Assembly (NCBI GenBank): GCA_009889585.1 | Contig: WUQV01000054.1 | Coordinates: forward strand, 1-33,491 | DNA from: Candidatus Bathyarchaeota archaeon | GTDB lineage: Archaea > Thermoproteota > Bathyarchaeia > Bathyarchaeales > WUQV01 | DNA length: 33,491 nt | Direction: 5' to 3' | Shown: in pieces, positions 15,226 to 24,413 of the stretch | How positions within the stretch are numbered: position 1 is the first letter of the stretch | How the letters are laid out: each line of letters opens with the position of its first letter | Program-made: the position numbers and the translations under genes | Notes under the pieces: generated by a model | The model's input: only the letters and a program-made list of their open reading frames with translations | Told to the model about the DNA's origin: nothing | Databases searched by the model: none

Positions 15226-16548
15226 ATGTGTGAAGCTTTGTACGAAAGCCGAAGCCAAATAGCGCTTTCGCTAGACGAGCTTCCTAAGAAGTGGTATAAC
15301 GTCGTCCCAGATTTGCCTGAGCCGTTGTCCCCGCCCAAGGACCCTGAGGAAGGGCCTTCACGTTTAGACCTTATGAAGGGGTTGATGGTCGAAGAGTGCT
15401 TACGTCAAGAGCTCTCAACGGAACGATGGATCCCCATCCCTCATGAGGTACAAGAGCTTTACGTTCAAGCGGGACGCCCTCGGCCGCTTTATCGCGCCCT
15501 TAGGTTGGAAAGAGCCCTTAAGCTCAAAAGGGTTCGCCTTTACTATAAGAGGGAGGATCTTTCTCCGACCGGCTCGCATAAGGTTAACACGGCTCTCGCT
15601 CAAGCCTATTACGCCGCGAACGAAGGCAAGTCCACGCTCATCACTGAGACGGGCGCGGGGCAATGGGGGACGGCGCTTTCTTACGCAGCTCGCCTCTCGG
15701 GCCTGGATTCGGTGATTTTTTGGGTGAGGTCTGTTTACGATTGGAAGGTCGATCGCCGCTTCTTCATGCAATTGCTAGGGGCGACTGTTTACCCTTCGCC
15801 GAGCGATCGAACGAGCGTAGGACGCGAGTTCTTAGCTCGCGATCCTCATCACCCGGGCTCCCTCGGCATAGCGATCTCCGAGGGCTTAGAATACGCGGAA
15901 GCGCACGAAGGAGCTGCGTATTGTTTAGGCTCGGTGCTCAACCACGTACTCCTTCATCAAACGATAATCGGACTCGAGACGATGAAACAATTCGAGCTCA
16001 TCGATGATGAGCCTGATTTAATAGTGGCTTGCCTCGGCGGAGGCTCTAACTTCGGAGGGATAGCTCTTCCGTTCATCGGCGAAGTCCTCGAAGGGAAAAG
16101 GGAGTGCGAATTCCTCGCGGCTCAATCCGAGGCAGCTCCGAACCTCGTGAAAGGCGAGTACCGTTACGACTTCGGCGACGTGGCCGAGAGGACGCCGCTT
16201 TTGAAGATGTACACGCTAGGCCATAAGGTCGAGATGCCTCCGATAAAAGCGGATGGCCTTCGTTACCATGGGGCCGCTCCGATCGTCAGCCTCTTGCGGC
16301 ACTTAGGCATCGTCAAGGCCGTGGCCTATCCAATAGACGAAAGGGCCGTCTTCGAGGCCGCGAGGCTATTTTTACAAAGCGAAGGTTGGTTAATCGCGCC
16401 TGAGTCAAGCTATGCAGTAAGGGCTGCAATAGATAAGGCATTAGAGTACGAAAGGATGAATGAGGAGAAGGTCATATGCATGAATATAAGCGGGCATGGG
16501 CTCTTGGATATCCCGGCTTATAAAGAGCGGATCTTGGGTTTATCCTAA
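15226..16548 (+). CDS. trpB2: Tryptophan synthase beta chain, TrpB2 type
   Basis: PLP enzyme that joins indole and serine to tryptophan. 440 residues, longer than TrpB1 (~400), with the long N-terminal extension typical of TrpB2. PLP lysine is Lys119 in SPTGSHKVNTA; TETGAGQWGTA and the phosphate-binding loop CLGGGSNFGG are present, and the C-terminus carries MNISGHGLLDIPAY. TrpB2 proteins are found mainly in archaea and hyperthermophiles and often act without TrpA. No trpA or other trp gene is nearby, so indole salvage or serine-dependent synthesis without a complex is likely. ATG 15226 follows a TATA-like TTCTTAAAG by about 24 bases. Confidence 0.95.
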   Translation: MCEALYESRSQIALSLDELPKKWYNVVPDLPEPLSPPKDPEEGPSRLDLMKGLMVEECLRQELSTERWIPIPHEVQELYVQAGRPRPLYRALRLERALKLKRVRLYYKREDLSPTGSHKVNTALAQAYYAANEGKSTLITETGAGQWGTALSYAARLSGLDSVIFWVRSVYDWKVDRRFFMQLLGATVYPSPSDRTSVGREFLARDPHHPGSLGIAISEGLEYAEAHEGAAYCLGSVLNHVLLHQTIIGLETMKQFELIDDEPDLIVACLGGGSNFGGIALPFIGEVLEGKRECEFLAAQSEAAPNLVKGEYRYDFGDVAERTPLLKMYTLGHKVEMPPIKADGLRYHGAAPIVSLLRHLGIVKAVAYPIDERAVFEAARLFLQSEGWLIAPESSYAVRAAIDKALEYERMNEEKVICMNISGHGLLDIPAYKERILGLS

Positions 16549-16947
16549 TGTTATAAAAATGCTATACAAGAAGGGCGTTTAAAATTCTCGCTCTTTAGAG
16601 TGAAGAAGAATGAACAGAAGTAAGTAAAAGCTAAGCATTAATCATGAGTTAAGTTTAACTCGCACGTAATGGGATAATCGAAGGTGGAATAAGACTTTTA
16701 TTCGAAATGAGGTGATGATGTTCTGCTTGTGAGACATCGATTATATGTCAGTGCAGAGTTGATTTTACAGCGCAAGCCTCTTATTGAAGCCATTACTTCA
16801 GGGCTGTATTTGGAAAGCTGGTGGAAAGTAGGAATATACTCCTCAGTAGGAAGGATGTCAAAGACAAAACGAACATTATCCATAACTAGTGAAATGGCAT
16901 CTGAATGAAGCGTGCTAAGGACTTGCTATTAGGTGAAGAACTTATCC
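16549..16947. other. 399-base A/T-rich gap
   Basis: Both strands carry a frame of about 50-60 codons over 16698-16890. Plus: from GTG 16728, SAELILQRKPLIEAITSGLY. Minus: from ATG 16883, SPEVMASIRGLRCKINSAL. Neither matches a family I know and I cannot tell which, if either, is real. Confidence 0.3.
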
Positions 16948-17719
16948 TTAAGAATTGGATGGCTTACTTTCTGCCTCTAAGCTATGTATGAACTCTTCAA
17001 TTATTCTCAGCCATCTCTCGAATTCCTCTTCGATATTCTCCGTAGGATAGTTCCCAAGGTAGAAGAACTGTATATGAAGTTTATCTATTATGTCCTTGAA
17101 TCTTTCCTCATGAGGAGCTGGCAACATACATTTGAGCTTACCCCAGCGAGTTTCCTCCGTAGCTATGTAAGCCATGGCGGCTATCCTGGCGGCGTCGAAG
17201 AGCCTGTTGAAGGCTAACCTTATGCAGGAATCTAGCTCCGCCTCATTCTTCGCCTCGAAGCTTCTTTCAAAGATTCTTTTGGCGCCTTCTACGCCGTAGA
17301 TACATATACGAGCTTCGTTGTACGTGGGATCGGCCTTGAGCTTATCGATCAACCGTTCCATGACGTGATCCGTGGCTAAGCGAAGGTAAGTCCCATCGCC
17401 GTATACGACCCTACAAGCCCCTCTAACCTGTACTGCGAAGCTCTCCTTGAGGATTTCGCCGACTTCAACCGGCACTATATCTACGTTAAAAGGAACTTTC
17501 AGCTCATCGTATATCTCTGCCGTTACGTCTAAGTATGTACCGTAGCCCTTCCTCCTCTTAGTGAAGACGAGGAGATCGAGGTCCTTAGCGCGTTCGGGGG
17601 TGTAAACGGAGGAGCCGAACTGAATTATCTCGATTACTTCTGGGTCGCTATTAAGAAGCTTCCGGCTGATCTCCTTCAGTATTTCCTCTAATGCCTTCAG
17701 CTTTAGCCGCCTCGGCCAT
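16948..17719 (-). CDS. MNT-type nucleotidyltransferase with helical C-terminal domain; frameshift near the start
   Basis: The conserved nucleotidyltransferase fold begins well upstream of the first standard in-frame start (GTG 17475). From 17718 the frame codes LKALEEILKEISRKLLNSDP, EIIQFGSSVYTPERAKDLDL, then YDELKVPFNVDIVPVEVG. The G-S...D-L-D pair and the third Asp in VDIV form the pol-beta active site. The remaining ~175 residues are a helical domain, possibly HEPN-like, though no Rx4-6H motif is evident. The main frame has TAA just before 17718, while ATG 17717-17719 is one base out of frame and codes MAEAAK; a single-base change between ~17690 and 17715 would join it to LKALEEI. So either a sequencing error or a recent inactivation. 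Restored length about 257 residues. MNT/HEPN proteins commonly form toxin-antitoxin pairs. Confidence 0.75.
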
Positions 17720-18028
17720 TACCTAACTTTCATTAATTCACAGCAACTAATTAATATGCTTGGCTGAAAATCCTAGGCCTTCAATACGTAAGGCCTCTGG
17801 CCAAAGGGCCCTCGGATTACTGTCTAAGGCCTCCTGACGTTGTCTTTTAGCTAAGTTCTTAAGAGATCAATCGGTACTTTTAACATTCCTACGGCGATAT
17901 GTTAACCTTCAACAGATGGATACTATGTCACGAAGACTTAAGGATGCATTACATACTTCGATTTAGCAATAACCTGCTTATTAGCAAATTCATAGGTAAT
18001 TAAACTGAACAAACTATGTTAGATTTCC
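17720..18028. other. 309-base gap
   Basis: A/T-rich; no gene, repeat or RNA recognised. The minus-strand sequence just above 17719 holds no clear TATA box for the nucleotidyltransferase gene. Confidence 0.4.
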
Positions 18029-19315
18029 TTAAGCTCCAGTTACTAGCTTGATGAAGTGATCCTCGCCTTTTGCATAACCTGATGCGATCAAAATATCCCC
18101 CGCTTGTATCTTAGTGGTTGGCTTTGGCCTAATCCAACCGTCGCCCCTTCTGATGGCTAAAATCCACATGCCGATTCTCTCATGAACTTGTGCTTCGCTA
18201 AGGGTCTTCCCAACGAGCGACGACCCTTCGGTCACTTGAGCCTTTACAACGACCTCCTCAGCCCCTTCTATGACGACCCTTAAGATTGGATGAGGCTCCA
18301 ACCCCCTTAGCACGACGTTCGCTATCTCAGCCGCCGCATCGGCGATCTTCTCCGTCGCCAACCCAAGCCTTATCAAGCCGAGGAAGTCCTTCGATTCGCC
18401 AGGCGAGAAGCCGCTCGATAAGACCGAGAGCTCGAACTCCGTATGAAGATCGTCTACGTATTCCTCTAAAGCGGCGACTTCTTTAGCGATTTCATAGCTA
18501 TCAAGCAATATCGATGAATACGCTAAATCTAACATTAACTCGGATGTATCCTTTAAAATAACTAACTTTTCAACTATCTTCTCAAAAACTTCTTTTGAAA
18601 TAGTAGTTTTAACCTCTGCTTTCTCTCGTGGCCTTTCATATACTTCACAAGCTGCCTTAAGCTCCTCTAAGCTTAGAGGAGCACCTCTAGCTATTAAAAT
18701 ATCTTCCTCCAAGAGAAGCTCTTCATCACTTGGGTTTATTATAATCTTCTTACCTCTTCGAATTGCTATAATGTCCACACCAGCTTTTACCTCAAACTTA
18801 AGATCTCCAACCCTTTTACTTACGAGCGATGAGCTAGGCCTTATCCTCGTGCGTATTAAACGTTCCTCAACCCTTTCGAACGCCTCCCTTACGATAGGAT
18901 GTATCTTAATCCCCCTAAGGACTATGGCGGCTACGTCAGCTGCTGCATCCGATATTTTATCGGTCGCAGCCGCTATAACGGGCACGCCTATTAACGCTTC
19001 GGCATCCCTTGCCCCCCTCGCTGCCACCATCGCGCTCATATCGAGTAGGTAAGCCAACTCGTCCACATGATACTCGAGCTCCATGACCTCCTCCGCTAGC
19101 TCTCGATCGTCGAAAAGAGCGGCTGAGTACGCTAGATCTATCATCAACTCGGATTCGTCCTTCATCTTCACGAGTAGATCTCGAACTGGGATCGGCTTGT
19201 ACTCAAGCTTTTCGAAATCCATTAAGCTCGATTGAGGGTTTCCCCCCTCTGAATTATTTGTGACAATCGCCGCTAGATAAACCTTGCCTTTTGCAACGAA
19301 GTAGGAAACGATCAT
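18029..19315 (-). CDS. Tandem PhoU-like / TrkA-C (RCK_C) regulatory protein
   Basis: 428-residue cytosolic protein built as two copies of the same module. Residues ~30-125: PhoU-like helices (MKDESELMIDLAYSAALF, EVMELEYHVDELAYLLD). Residues ~140-225: TrkA-C domain (IRPSSSLVSKRVGDLKFE, GVDIIAIRRGKKIIINP). The second copy repeats both (LKDTSELMLDLAYSSILL; VTEGSSLVGKTLSEAQV; GMWILAIRRGDGWIRPKP; GDILIASG). TrkA-C domains bind small ligands and gate or regulate cation transporters. It is divergent, with 55 bases between starts, from an MgtE-like transporter that is itself built from two repeats. A role as its cytosolic regulator is therefore likely (inference from domain pairing and position). Confidence 0.85.
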   Translation of the reverse strand: MIVSYFVAKGKVYLAAIVTNNSEGGNPQSSLMDFEKLEYKPIPVRDLLVKMKDESELMIDLAYSAALFDDRELAEEVMELEYHVDELAYLLDMSAMVAARGARDAEALIGVPVIAAATDKISDAAADVAAIVLRGIKIHPIVREAFERVEERLIRTRIRPSSSLVSKRVGDLKFEVKAGVDIIAIRRGKKIIINPSDEELLLEEDILIARGAPLSLEELKAACEVYERPREKAEVKTTISKEVFEKIVEKLVILKDTSELMLDLAYSSILLDSYEIAKEVAALEEYVDDLHTEFELSVLSSGFSPGESKDFLGLIRLGLATEKIADAAAEIANVVLRGLEPHPILRVVIEGAEEVVVKAQVTEGSSLVGKTLSEAQVHERIGMWILAIRRGDGWIRPKPTTKIQAGDILIASGYAKGEDHFIKLVTGA

Positions 19316-19370
19316 GGCCGTAAGCGAGCGAATGAGCCGTTGGACGAACGCCCGTCATCTTTAAGAGCTC

Positions 19371-20597
19371 ATGAAGGCACGAACGCGATGGCGTGAAAGG
19401 GATTTGGCCGAGGCAGAGGCTAGCTTAAGTCGGTTCAAGGTGCTGAAGGAATCATTCGGAGCTTTATTCTTCGATTTAGGGGGCTTGTTAGCTGGAGGAG
19501 TAGCAGCTTACTACGTTTCGTTAGTCCTAATAAGGCCATGGGTAGTGATGATTTATCCTATCGTGCTAACGGTGAAAGGAGCGGTAAACGGTATATTAGC
19601 AGGAAGGATTAGCACAGGCCTTCACATCGGGTTAGTGAAGCCAAGCTTTAAGGGGAATACTAGATATTATCATTCGATTTTATCTTCGATATGTATGCTT
19701 TCGCTTATTTCAAGCGCTTCACTTGGAATAATCGTATTCATAATTAGCAGCTTGTTTTATGATACTAATATAGGTGAATTTGGATTAATAATTTTTTCAT
19801 GCTTGACAGCTAAAGCTTTAGCAATAGCCATAGTTATTCCAATTACTTCATTATTAGCATCTACATCATATAAGAAGGGATTAGATCCAGATATAATAAC
19901 ATATCCTGTATCATCAACTATTGCAGATGTATTAGCAACGATTACATACGTATTTACATTAGCCCTTATGTTTTGGCTTGGATTAATAGGTAATGCTATA
20001 GTTTACATCATAGGTTTTTCCTTCATCTTTACGACAGCTCTTTTAACGTACGTATTTAGGATGGAGGAGGAATTTTGGAAGACCATTAAGGAGGCCTTAG
20101 TAACAATCTTCATAGTCATCTTGATAGCGTCCTTATCCGGCTTCGCACTCTCCCACGTAAGGAGCCACATAGAGTTACGCCCAGGGATCCTAATGGTTTA
20201 CCCAGCTTTAATAGATACCATCGGAGGAGCTGGTTCGATCTTCGGGTCTATATCGACTACGAAAATCGCCCTCGGCTCGATCGAAATGAAGATTAAGGCC
20301 GTTAAGGATGAGGCAGCTGAGGTCGTTCAAATAGGGGCTGCCGCTTTACCCTTTTACTTTATTTACGGGCTCGTTGCCCTCTTGAGCGGAGGAGGCCCTC
20401 TTTCGTTCGTCGTAATAATTCTTTCCCTCCTTACGATCTTCTTGCCGATAATGTTCATCTCATTTTTAGTGGCGATTTTAACTCGTATGAAAGGATTAGA
20501 TCCGGATAACTTCGTAATACCCTTCGAGACGGCGTTAGCCGATTGCTTGTTAACGTTAACGTTATCGACAATGCTTATATTATTCTATGGAGCTTGA
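19371..20597 (+). CDS. MgtE/SLC41-like divalent cation transporter (two MgtE domains)
   Basis: 408-residue membrane protein with two homologous halves. Half one: GGLLAGGVAAYYVSLVL, PIVLTVKGAVNGILAGRIST, GLDPDIITYPVSSTIADVLA. Half two: PALIDTIGGAGSIFGSISTT, GLDPDNFVIPFETALADCLL. The acidic-turn 'GLDPDN/I..P' repeated once per half is the hallmark of MgtE/SLC41 channel domains, where it lines the Mg2+ path. Unlike bacterial MgtE it has no N-terminal CBS domain, so gating is probably by the PhoU/TrkA-C protein encoded divergently. Mg2+ is the likely ion but other divalent cations are possible. ATG 19371 is the only close start. Codon use and composition are normal for the core genes. Confidence 0.87.
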   Translation: MKARTRWRERDLAEAEASLSRFKVLKESFGALFFDLGGLLAGGVAAYYVSLVLIRPWVVMIYPIVLTVKGAVNGILAGRISTGLHIGLVKPSFKGNTRYYHSILSSICMLSLISSASLGIIVFIISSLFYDTNIGEFGLIIFSCLTAKALAIAIVIPITSLLASTSYKKGLDPDIITYPVSSTIADVLATITYVFTLALMFWLGLIGNAIVYIIGFSFIFTTALLTYVFRMEEEFWKTIKEALVTIFIVILIASLSGFALSHVRSHIELRPGILMVYPALIDTIGGAGSIFGSISTTKIALGSIEMKIKAVKDEAAEVVQIGAAALPFYFIYGLVALLSGGGPLSFVVIILSLLTIFLPIMFISFLVAILTRMKGLDPDNFVIPFETALADCLLTLTLSTMLILFYGA

Positions 20598-20839
20598 AGC
20601 CTCATTTAACTTGCTCCTCCTTTTATCATAAATCATTGCTCACGTACGATTTCGCACATAACTATTAATTCGTTTTATAAATCCTCGTATCCATTAACTC
20701 TTTCGATAGGAATTCTTAAGGCAGATGAAGTTTCATAGCTTAACGAAAGGAGCTCGTTTATTTGCTTTAATCGAGGAAAATTCGTTAAAAGGGTTTATGA
20801 GCGAGGTCGCCTTCACCTTTTGTTACGCAGGGGTCGTTC
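20598..20839. other. pyrG upstream region
   Basis: 242 bases with no gene. Two TATA-like boxes: TTTTATAAAT near 20673 and GTTAAAAGGG near 20785. The second is ~50 bases before GTG 20840. No riboswitch-like fold recognised. Confidence 0.4.
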
Positions 20840-22462
20840 GTGATTAAGTTCATCTTCGTGACCGGCGGGGTGTTAAGCTCCGTCGGCAAGGGCGTTGTTA
20901 CGTCTTCGATCGGCAAAATGCTTCAAGCGAGAGGCCTTAAGGTCACGGCCATTAAAATAGATCCTTACGTTAACGTCGACGCTGGCACCATGAACCCATA
21001 CGTACATGGCGAGGTTTACGTTACAGACGACGGAGGGGAGACCGACCTCGACTTAGGTTGGTACGAGAGGTTCTTAGATTTGAATTTGACGAAGGAGAAT
21101 AATATAACGACTGGACAGGTGTATCAATCGGTAATAGAAAGGGAAAGAAGGGGGGGCTTCTTAGGGAAATGCGTTCAAATAGTTCCTCATGTGACTGAGG
21201 AAATTAAGAATAGGATTCGCTCAATAGCGAAGAGGGCTAACGTCGATGTGGTTCTTACGGAATGCGGTGGAACAGTTGGCGATATAGAAGGGCTTCCATT
21301 TTTAGAGGCCATACGTCAAATGCGTTTAGAGGAAGGCGTTGAGAATACCCTTTATGTACATGTTGCCTTAGTACCTATATTAGATGCAACTGGCGAGATG
21401 AAGACGAAGCCTCTTCAACATAGCGTAAATGAATTAAGGCGTATTGGTATACAACCAGATATTATAGTTGCTAGATGCAGAAAGATGATAGATATGGATG
21501 CGTTAAGGAAAATTGCCTTATTCGGTACAATACCAGAAAAGGCAGTTTTTTGTTCTTATGATGTATCAACGATATATCAAGTTCCATTTATACTTGATGA
21601 GCAAGGAATGGGCGATTTTATTTGCAATCGTATTAAACTTCAACATAGGGAGCCTGATTATAAGAAGTGGAAGGAGTTCATAAATGCTATCTTAAACCCT
21701 GAGTATGAAGTAAATATAGCCTTAGTAGGTAAATATACGAAGTTAGCTGATAGCTACGTGAGCATGAGGGAAGCCCTTCTTCATGGCGGGGCGATGCTTC
21801 AAGCTAAGGTCTTGATATCTCACATCGACGCCGAAAGCCTTGAGGAAGATCCAAGTAATGTGGATAAGCTGCAATCGTTCGACGGAATATTCGTTCCATA
21901 CGGGTTCGGCTCAAGGGGGGTCGAGGGCAAGATAGCTGCCATAAAATTCGCCCGCGAGAACGATATCCCATTCCTAGGGGTTTGCCTCGGCTTTCAGCTA
22001 GCGGTCGTGGAGTTCGCTCGTAACGTCTGCGGCCTAAGGGGGGCTAATAGCACAGAGGTGGATCCTAATACCCCTCATCCAGTCGTGGATTTAATGCCGG
22101 AACAAAGGGCCTTGGAGCAAAAGGGGGCGACGATGCGCTTGGGAGCGCGTAAGATTTTAGTGAGGCCAGGTACGTTAGCGCATGAGCTATATAAGGCGGA
22201 TGAGATTTACGAACGCCATCGCCATCGGTTCGAAGTGAACCCGAGGTACGTTGAGGAGCTAAAGCGAGGAGGGCTCGTCTTCTCAGCCGTTGGCGAAGAC
22301 GGAAGGTTGGAGATACTGGAGCTGCCGAGCCATCGTTTCTTCATGGCCTCTCAATTTCACGGCGAGTTCAAGAGCCGGCCGATGAGGCCGAGCCCGCTTT
22401 ACTACGGCTTCGTTAGAGCGGCCCTTTCGAGGAAGCTTGGGACGGTGGCCGTGGCCGGTTGA
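20840..22462 (+). CDS. pyrG: CTP synthase
   Basis: Glutamine-dependent conversion of UTP to CTP, last step of pyrimidine nucleotide synthesis. 540 residues, full length. The N-terminal synthetase domain (~1-270) shows FVTGGVLSSVGKGVVTSSIG with the P-loop, KIDPYVNVDAGTMNPYVHGE, LDLGWYERF and ECGGTVGDIEGLPF. The C-terminal class I glutaminase (~290-530) shows the nucleophile Cys382 in GVCLGFQ, with His507 and Glu509 in SQFHGEF completing the triad. GTG 20840 is the start because the invariant N-terminal strand begins at residue 3. Codon use is uneven: the stretch about 21070-21740 is A/T-richer than both ends, but the protein is uninterrupted. Confidence 0.98.
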   Translation: MIKFIFVTGGVLSSVGKGVVTSSIGKMLQARGLKVTAIKIDPYVNVDAGTMNPYVHGEVYVTDDGGETDLDLGWYERFLDLNLTKENNITTGQVYQSVIERERRGGFLGKCVQIVPHVTEEIKNRIRSIAKRANVDVVLTECGGTVGDIEGLPFLEAIRQMRLEEGVENTLYVHVALVPILDATGEMKTKPLQHSVNELRRIGIQPDIIVARCRKMIDMDALRKIALFGTIPEKAVFCSYDVSTIYQVPFILDEQGMGDFICNRIKLQHREPDYKKWKEFINAILNPEYEVNIALVGKYTKLADSYVSMREALLHGGAMLQAKVLISHIDAESLEEDPSNVDKLQSFDGIFVPYGFGSRGVEGKIAAIKFARENDIPFLGVCLGFQLAVVEFARNVCGLRGANSTEVDPNTPHPVVDLMPEQRALEQKGATMRLGARKILVRPGTLAHELYKADEIYERHRHRFEVNPRYVEELKRGGLVFSAVGEDGRLEILELPSHRFFMASQFHGEFKSRPMRPSPLYYGFVRAALSRKLGTVAVAG

Positions 22463-22530
22463 TATTCTGTTCGTAAATCGACGGCTGGCGAAAATCGTGA
22501 GCTTGTGGTCGCGGCTTTTTAAGCTAGGGT

Positions 22531-22971
22531 TTAGAACAACTTCTCCTTGAGCAACCTCCATGTCTCATACCAAAATATGGCGCTCGCTAACACGCCGAAG
22601 ATTAACGCGATGACGTTATGCATGGTCATCGTCTGTTCGTAAAGCGCGATGTAAGTAATCACCATGGCCGTGAAGAAGACAGAGTAAAGCAGGAACCTAG
22701 GGACCATGAACCTGCCGAGGCGCGCGAATTGCTTGAGAATGCCGACCTTGACCTCCTTAGCGAGCGAGTAATTTCCATCTTCATCCCTTACGACGAGCCC
22801 TAGGTCCACGAGCTTGTTCAGATGGTATAAGGCGACGCTAGGGCTGGATAGCCTTAGCGCGCGTTGAAGCTCCCTTACGCCGATCTTCTTGCCTGGTGAG
22901 CTAAGAAGGCGGTAATATACCAAGAGCGTAGTCCCCCTTACCTCGGCTTCGATCGCGCGCTCCTCGGACAT
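22531..22971 (-). CDS. Membrane-anchored winged-helix transcriptional regulator
   Basis: 146 residues. The N-terminal ~75 form a winged helix of the ArsR/MarR-like type (GVRELQRALRLSSPSVALYH, LNKLVDLGLVVRDEDGNYSL). The C-terminal part has two transmembrane segments (FLLYSVFFTAMVITYIALYE and VIALIFGVLASAIFWY) followed by ETWRLLKEKLF. DNA-binding domains tethered to a two-span membrane anchor are common in Thermoproteota and presumably sense the membrane or a partner protein; the target is unknown. It converges on pyrG with 68 bases between. Confidence 0.8.
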   Translation of the reverse strand: MSEERAIEAEVRGTTLLVYYRLLSSPGKKIGVRELQRALRLSSPSVALYHLNKLVDLGLVVRDEDGNYSLAKEVKVGILKQFARLGRFMVPRFLLYSVFFTAMVITYIALYEQTMTMHNVIALIFGVLASAIFWYETWRLLKEKLF

Positions 22972-23458
22972 CCAGACGTACTTAGCTCAGGCGCTAATAA
23001 GAGGAGCGCTTCCTTTCAGCGTAGAAATACACGTCCTAGATGCCGTTGTAAGGCCGATGTGTATCCTCCTACTCCGCAGCTTCTCAGCCTTCATATACAG
23101 ATTTATCCCGTCGTCTCTACGTCGGCGATCTCAAAGATCATTAGATAAGGATAAGGTAGCCCTCCTAAGGCGCATGCGACAATACGAATCCTAATCGGCA
23201 TAGCGAGCTTCCTCGGCTCCGTCACCCTTCAAGCAATGTCGCTCCTTCATCAGCGACTCAGTTGAGCCTGCGTCAAAGGGTATCGAAATAACTTCAACCT
23301 CGCTTCTCCTACTTTAAGTACTTCTTTCACTAAGCCCACCTTCAAGCGCCTTGCTAAACGCTTTTAGCGAAAAAGGGCTATCGAACGGCTATGCTTAAGC
23401 TTCGCGCTTCCCAAAGTTAACGATTGTTTAAATTATTGGTTTACCAAAAGCTTACTTG
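22972..23458. other. 487-base gap
   Basis: No gene I can support on either strand. The right end carries an A/T-rich promoter, GTTTAAATTATT (23427-23438), for the broken antitoxin gene. Confidence 0.4.
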
Positions 23459-23689
23459 ATGAGAGAGGTCGTGGCCGTCAAGGTCCCTAGGTAGCTTAAG
23501 GAGGCGATGCGAAGGCTCAGTGCGAGCGTCGACTGGCCGAAGGAGATTAGGGCGTTCATAGAGGAGAGGATCAAGCGTGCTAAGGCGGAGGAGAACTTGA
23601 TGAAGGTCATCGAACTGCTCCGAGGCACGGGATCGGTTGAAAAGGGGCTCGCCGCGAAGGTAGTAAGGGATGACCGTGATAGCCGTTGA
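23459..23689 (+). pseudogene. VapB-type antitoxin gene with in-frame TAG at codon 12
   Basis: From ATG 23459: MREVVAVKVPR, then TAG (23492-23494), then LKEAMRRLSASVDWPKEIRA, FIEERIKRAKAEENLM and on to a stop at 23687. Read through, it is a complete ribbon-helix-helix/CopG-like VapB antitoxin, in which the site of the stop is normally Glu (VPRELKE.M). The frame overlaps the toxin start (23670) by 20 bases, the usual vapBC arrangement. A start at ATG 23507 would lack the DNA-binding strand. Most likely inactivated. Confidence 0.65.
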
Positions 23690-23974
23690 TAGCTCCGTTT
23701 TAGCGGCCTTCATCCTACAGGAGCCGGGTTGGGAGAGGATGGCCGATGTGCTAAAGGACTCCGCGACGCTCGACGTCGCCGTTAAAGAGGTCGTGAACGC
23801 TATCGTCGTAGCGCTTAGGCGAGGGAGGATAACGGAGGACGGCGCTTGCCTCAAGCTCAAGGCCCTTCAAGCGCTTTAGGTAAGAACGTCGTCCCCGTCG
23901 ATCAAGCTGACGTTATCGAGGAGGCGTTCGAAGACGCCTTGAGGAGCGGTGTGCCAGCGCTACTGGTGACGTGA
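23670..23974 (+). pseudogene. Truncated, frameshifted VapC PIN-domain toxin
   Basis: The first 69 codons give a good PIN N-terminus: MTVIAVDSSVLAAFILQEPG with the first catalytic Asp, and VAVKEVVNAIVVALRRG with the conserved Glu. The frame stops at TAG 23877, but a shift of one base at once restores GKNVVPVDQADVIEEAFEDA, LRSGVPALLVT, ending at TGA 23972. The part that normally carries the last two acidic residues (YD..Y...A and LLT.D) is missing. It is therefore catalytically dead and belongs with the broken antitoxin upstream. Confidence 0.65.
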
Positions 23975-24116
23975 GGCTTTAGCTAAGCATCGTTAGGAGA
24001 ACGCTTAAAGAGCCCGAAGCGTTTAGCACTGCGCCGAGGGGCAAAACAGATCGCGCAGCACCAAGCCCTTAAGGACTAAAATCGCGCTGACAACCGTTAA
24101 TGTCGACCTCGTTTCA

Positions 24117-24407
24117 ATGAACGTGAGCTTGAGAATTGATAAGCTAATAGAGCTCCTGGCGAAAGGACGGGCAGGGAAGGCGAGCTATTAAGCGTCATTC
24201 GAACCATTAAGAAGGCCTTTAAGGCGAGGTTATTTGAAGCTCATTTTGGACGCTAGCTCCTTCGTCGCGTTAAAGCGCATCGACCCTAAAGCCGTTTAGG
24301 TCCTTCAAGCCAAGAGGGACGAGGCCGAGGATGTTGACTTGACGCTCCCCCCGCTAAAGCAAGGGGCTTTCTGGCTGACGTATGTAAGCTTGTTTGTATC
24401 ATGTTGA
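24117..24407 (+). pseudogene. Second VapBC relic
   Basis: ATG 24117 gives a 24-residue antitoxin piece (NVSLRIDKLIELLAKGRAGK). From TTG 24234 a PIN start follows: KLILDASSFVALKRIDPKAV, then TAG (24297-24299), then VLQAKRDEAEDVDLTLPPLK, open to 24405. In VapC proteins of the type LVVDAS.L...L.KRGDPKAVEFL the stop position is Glu. The second half no longer resembles a PIN domain. Both partners are decayed. Confidence 0.5.
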
Positions 24408-24413
24408 TCATAA

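Noticed and set aside
16698..16890. Overlapping frames of 50-60 codons on both strands
   Set aside because: Either could be a relic; there is no promoter, ribosome site or family match to choose between them.
13404..24407. Pyrrolysine or TAG recoding as an explanation of the in-frame TAGs
   Set aside because: TAG ends at least five intact genes here with normal C-termini, and two of the three affected genes carry further damage. Kept only as a checkable finding, not as a conclusion.
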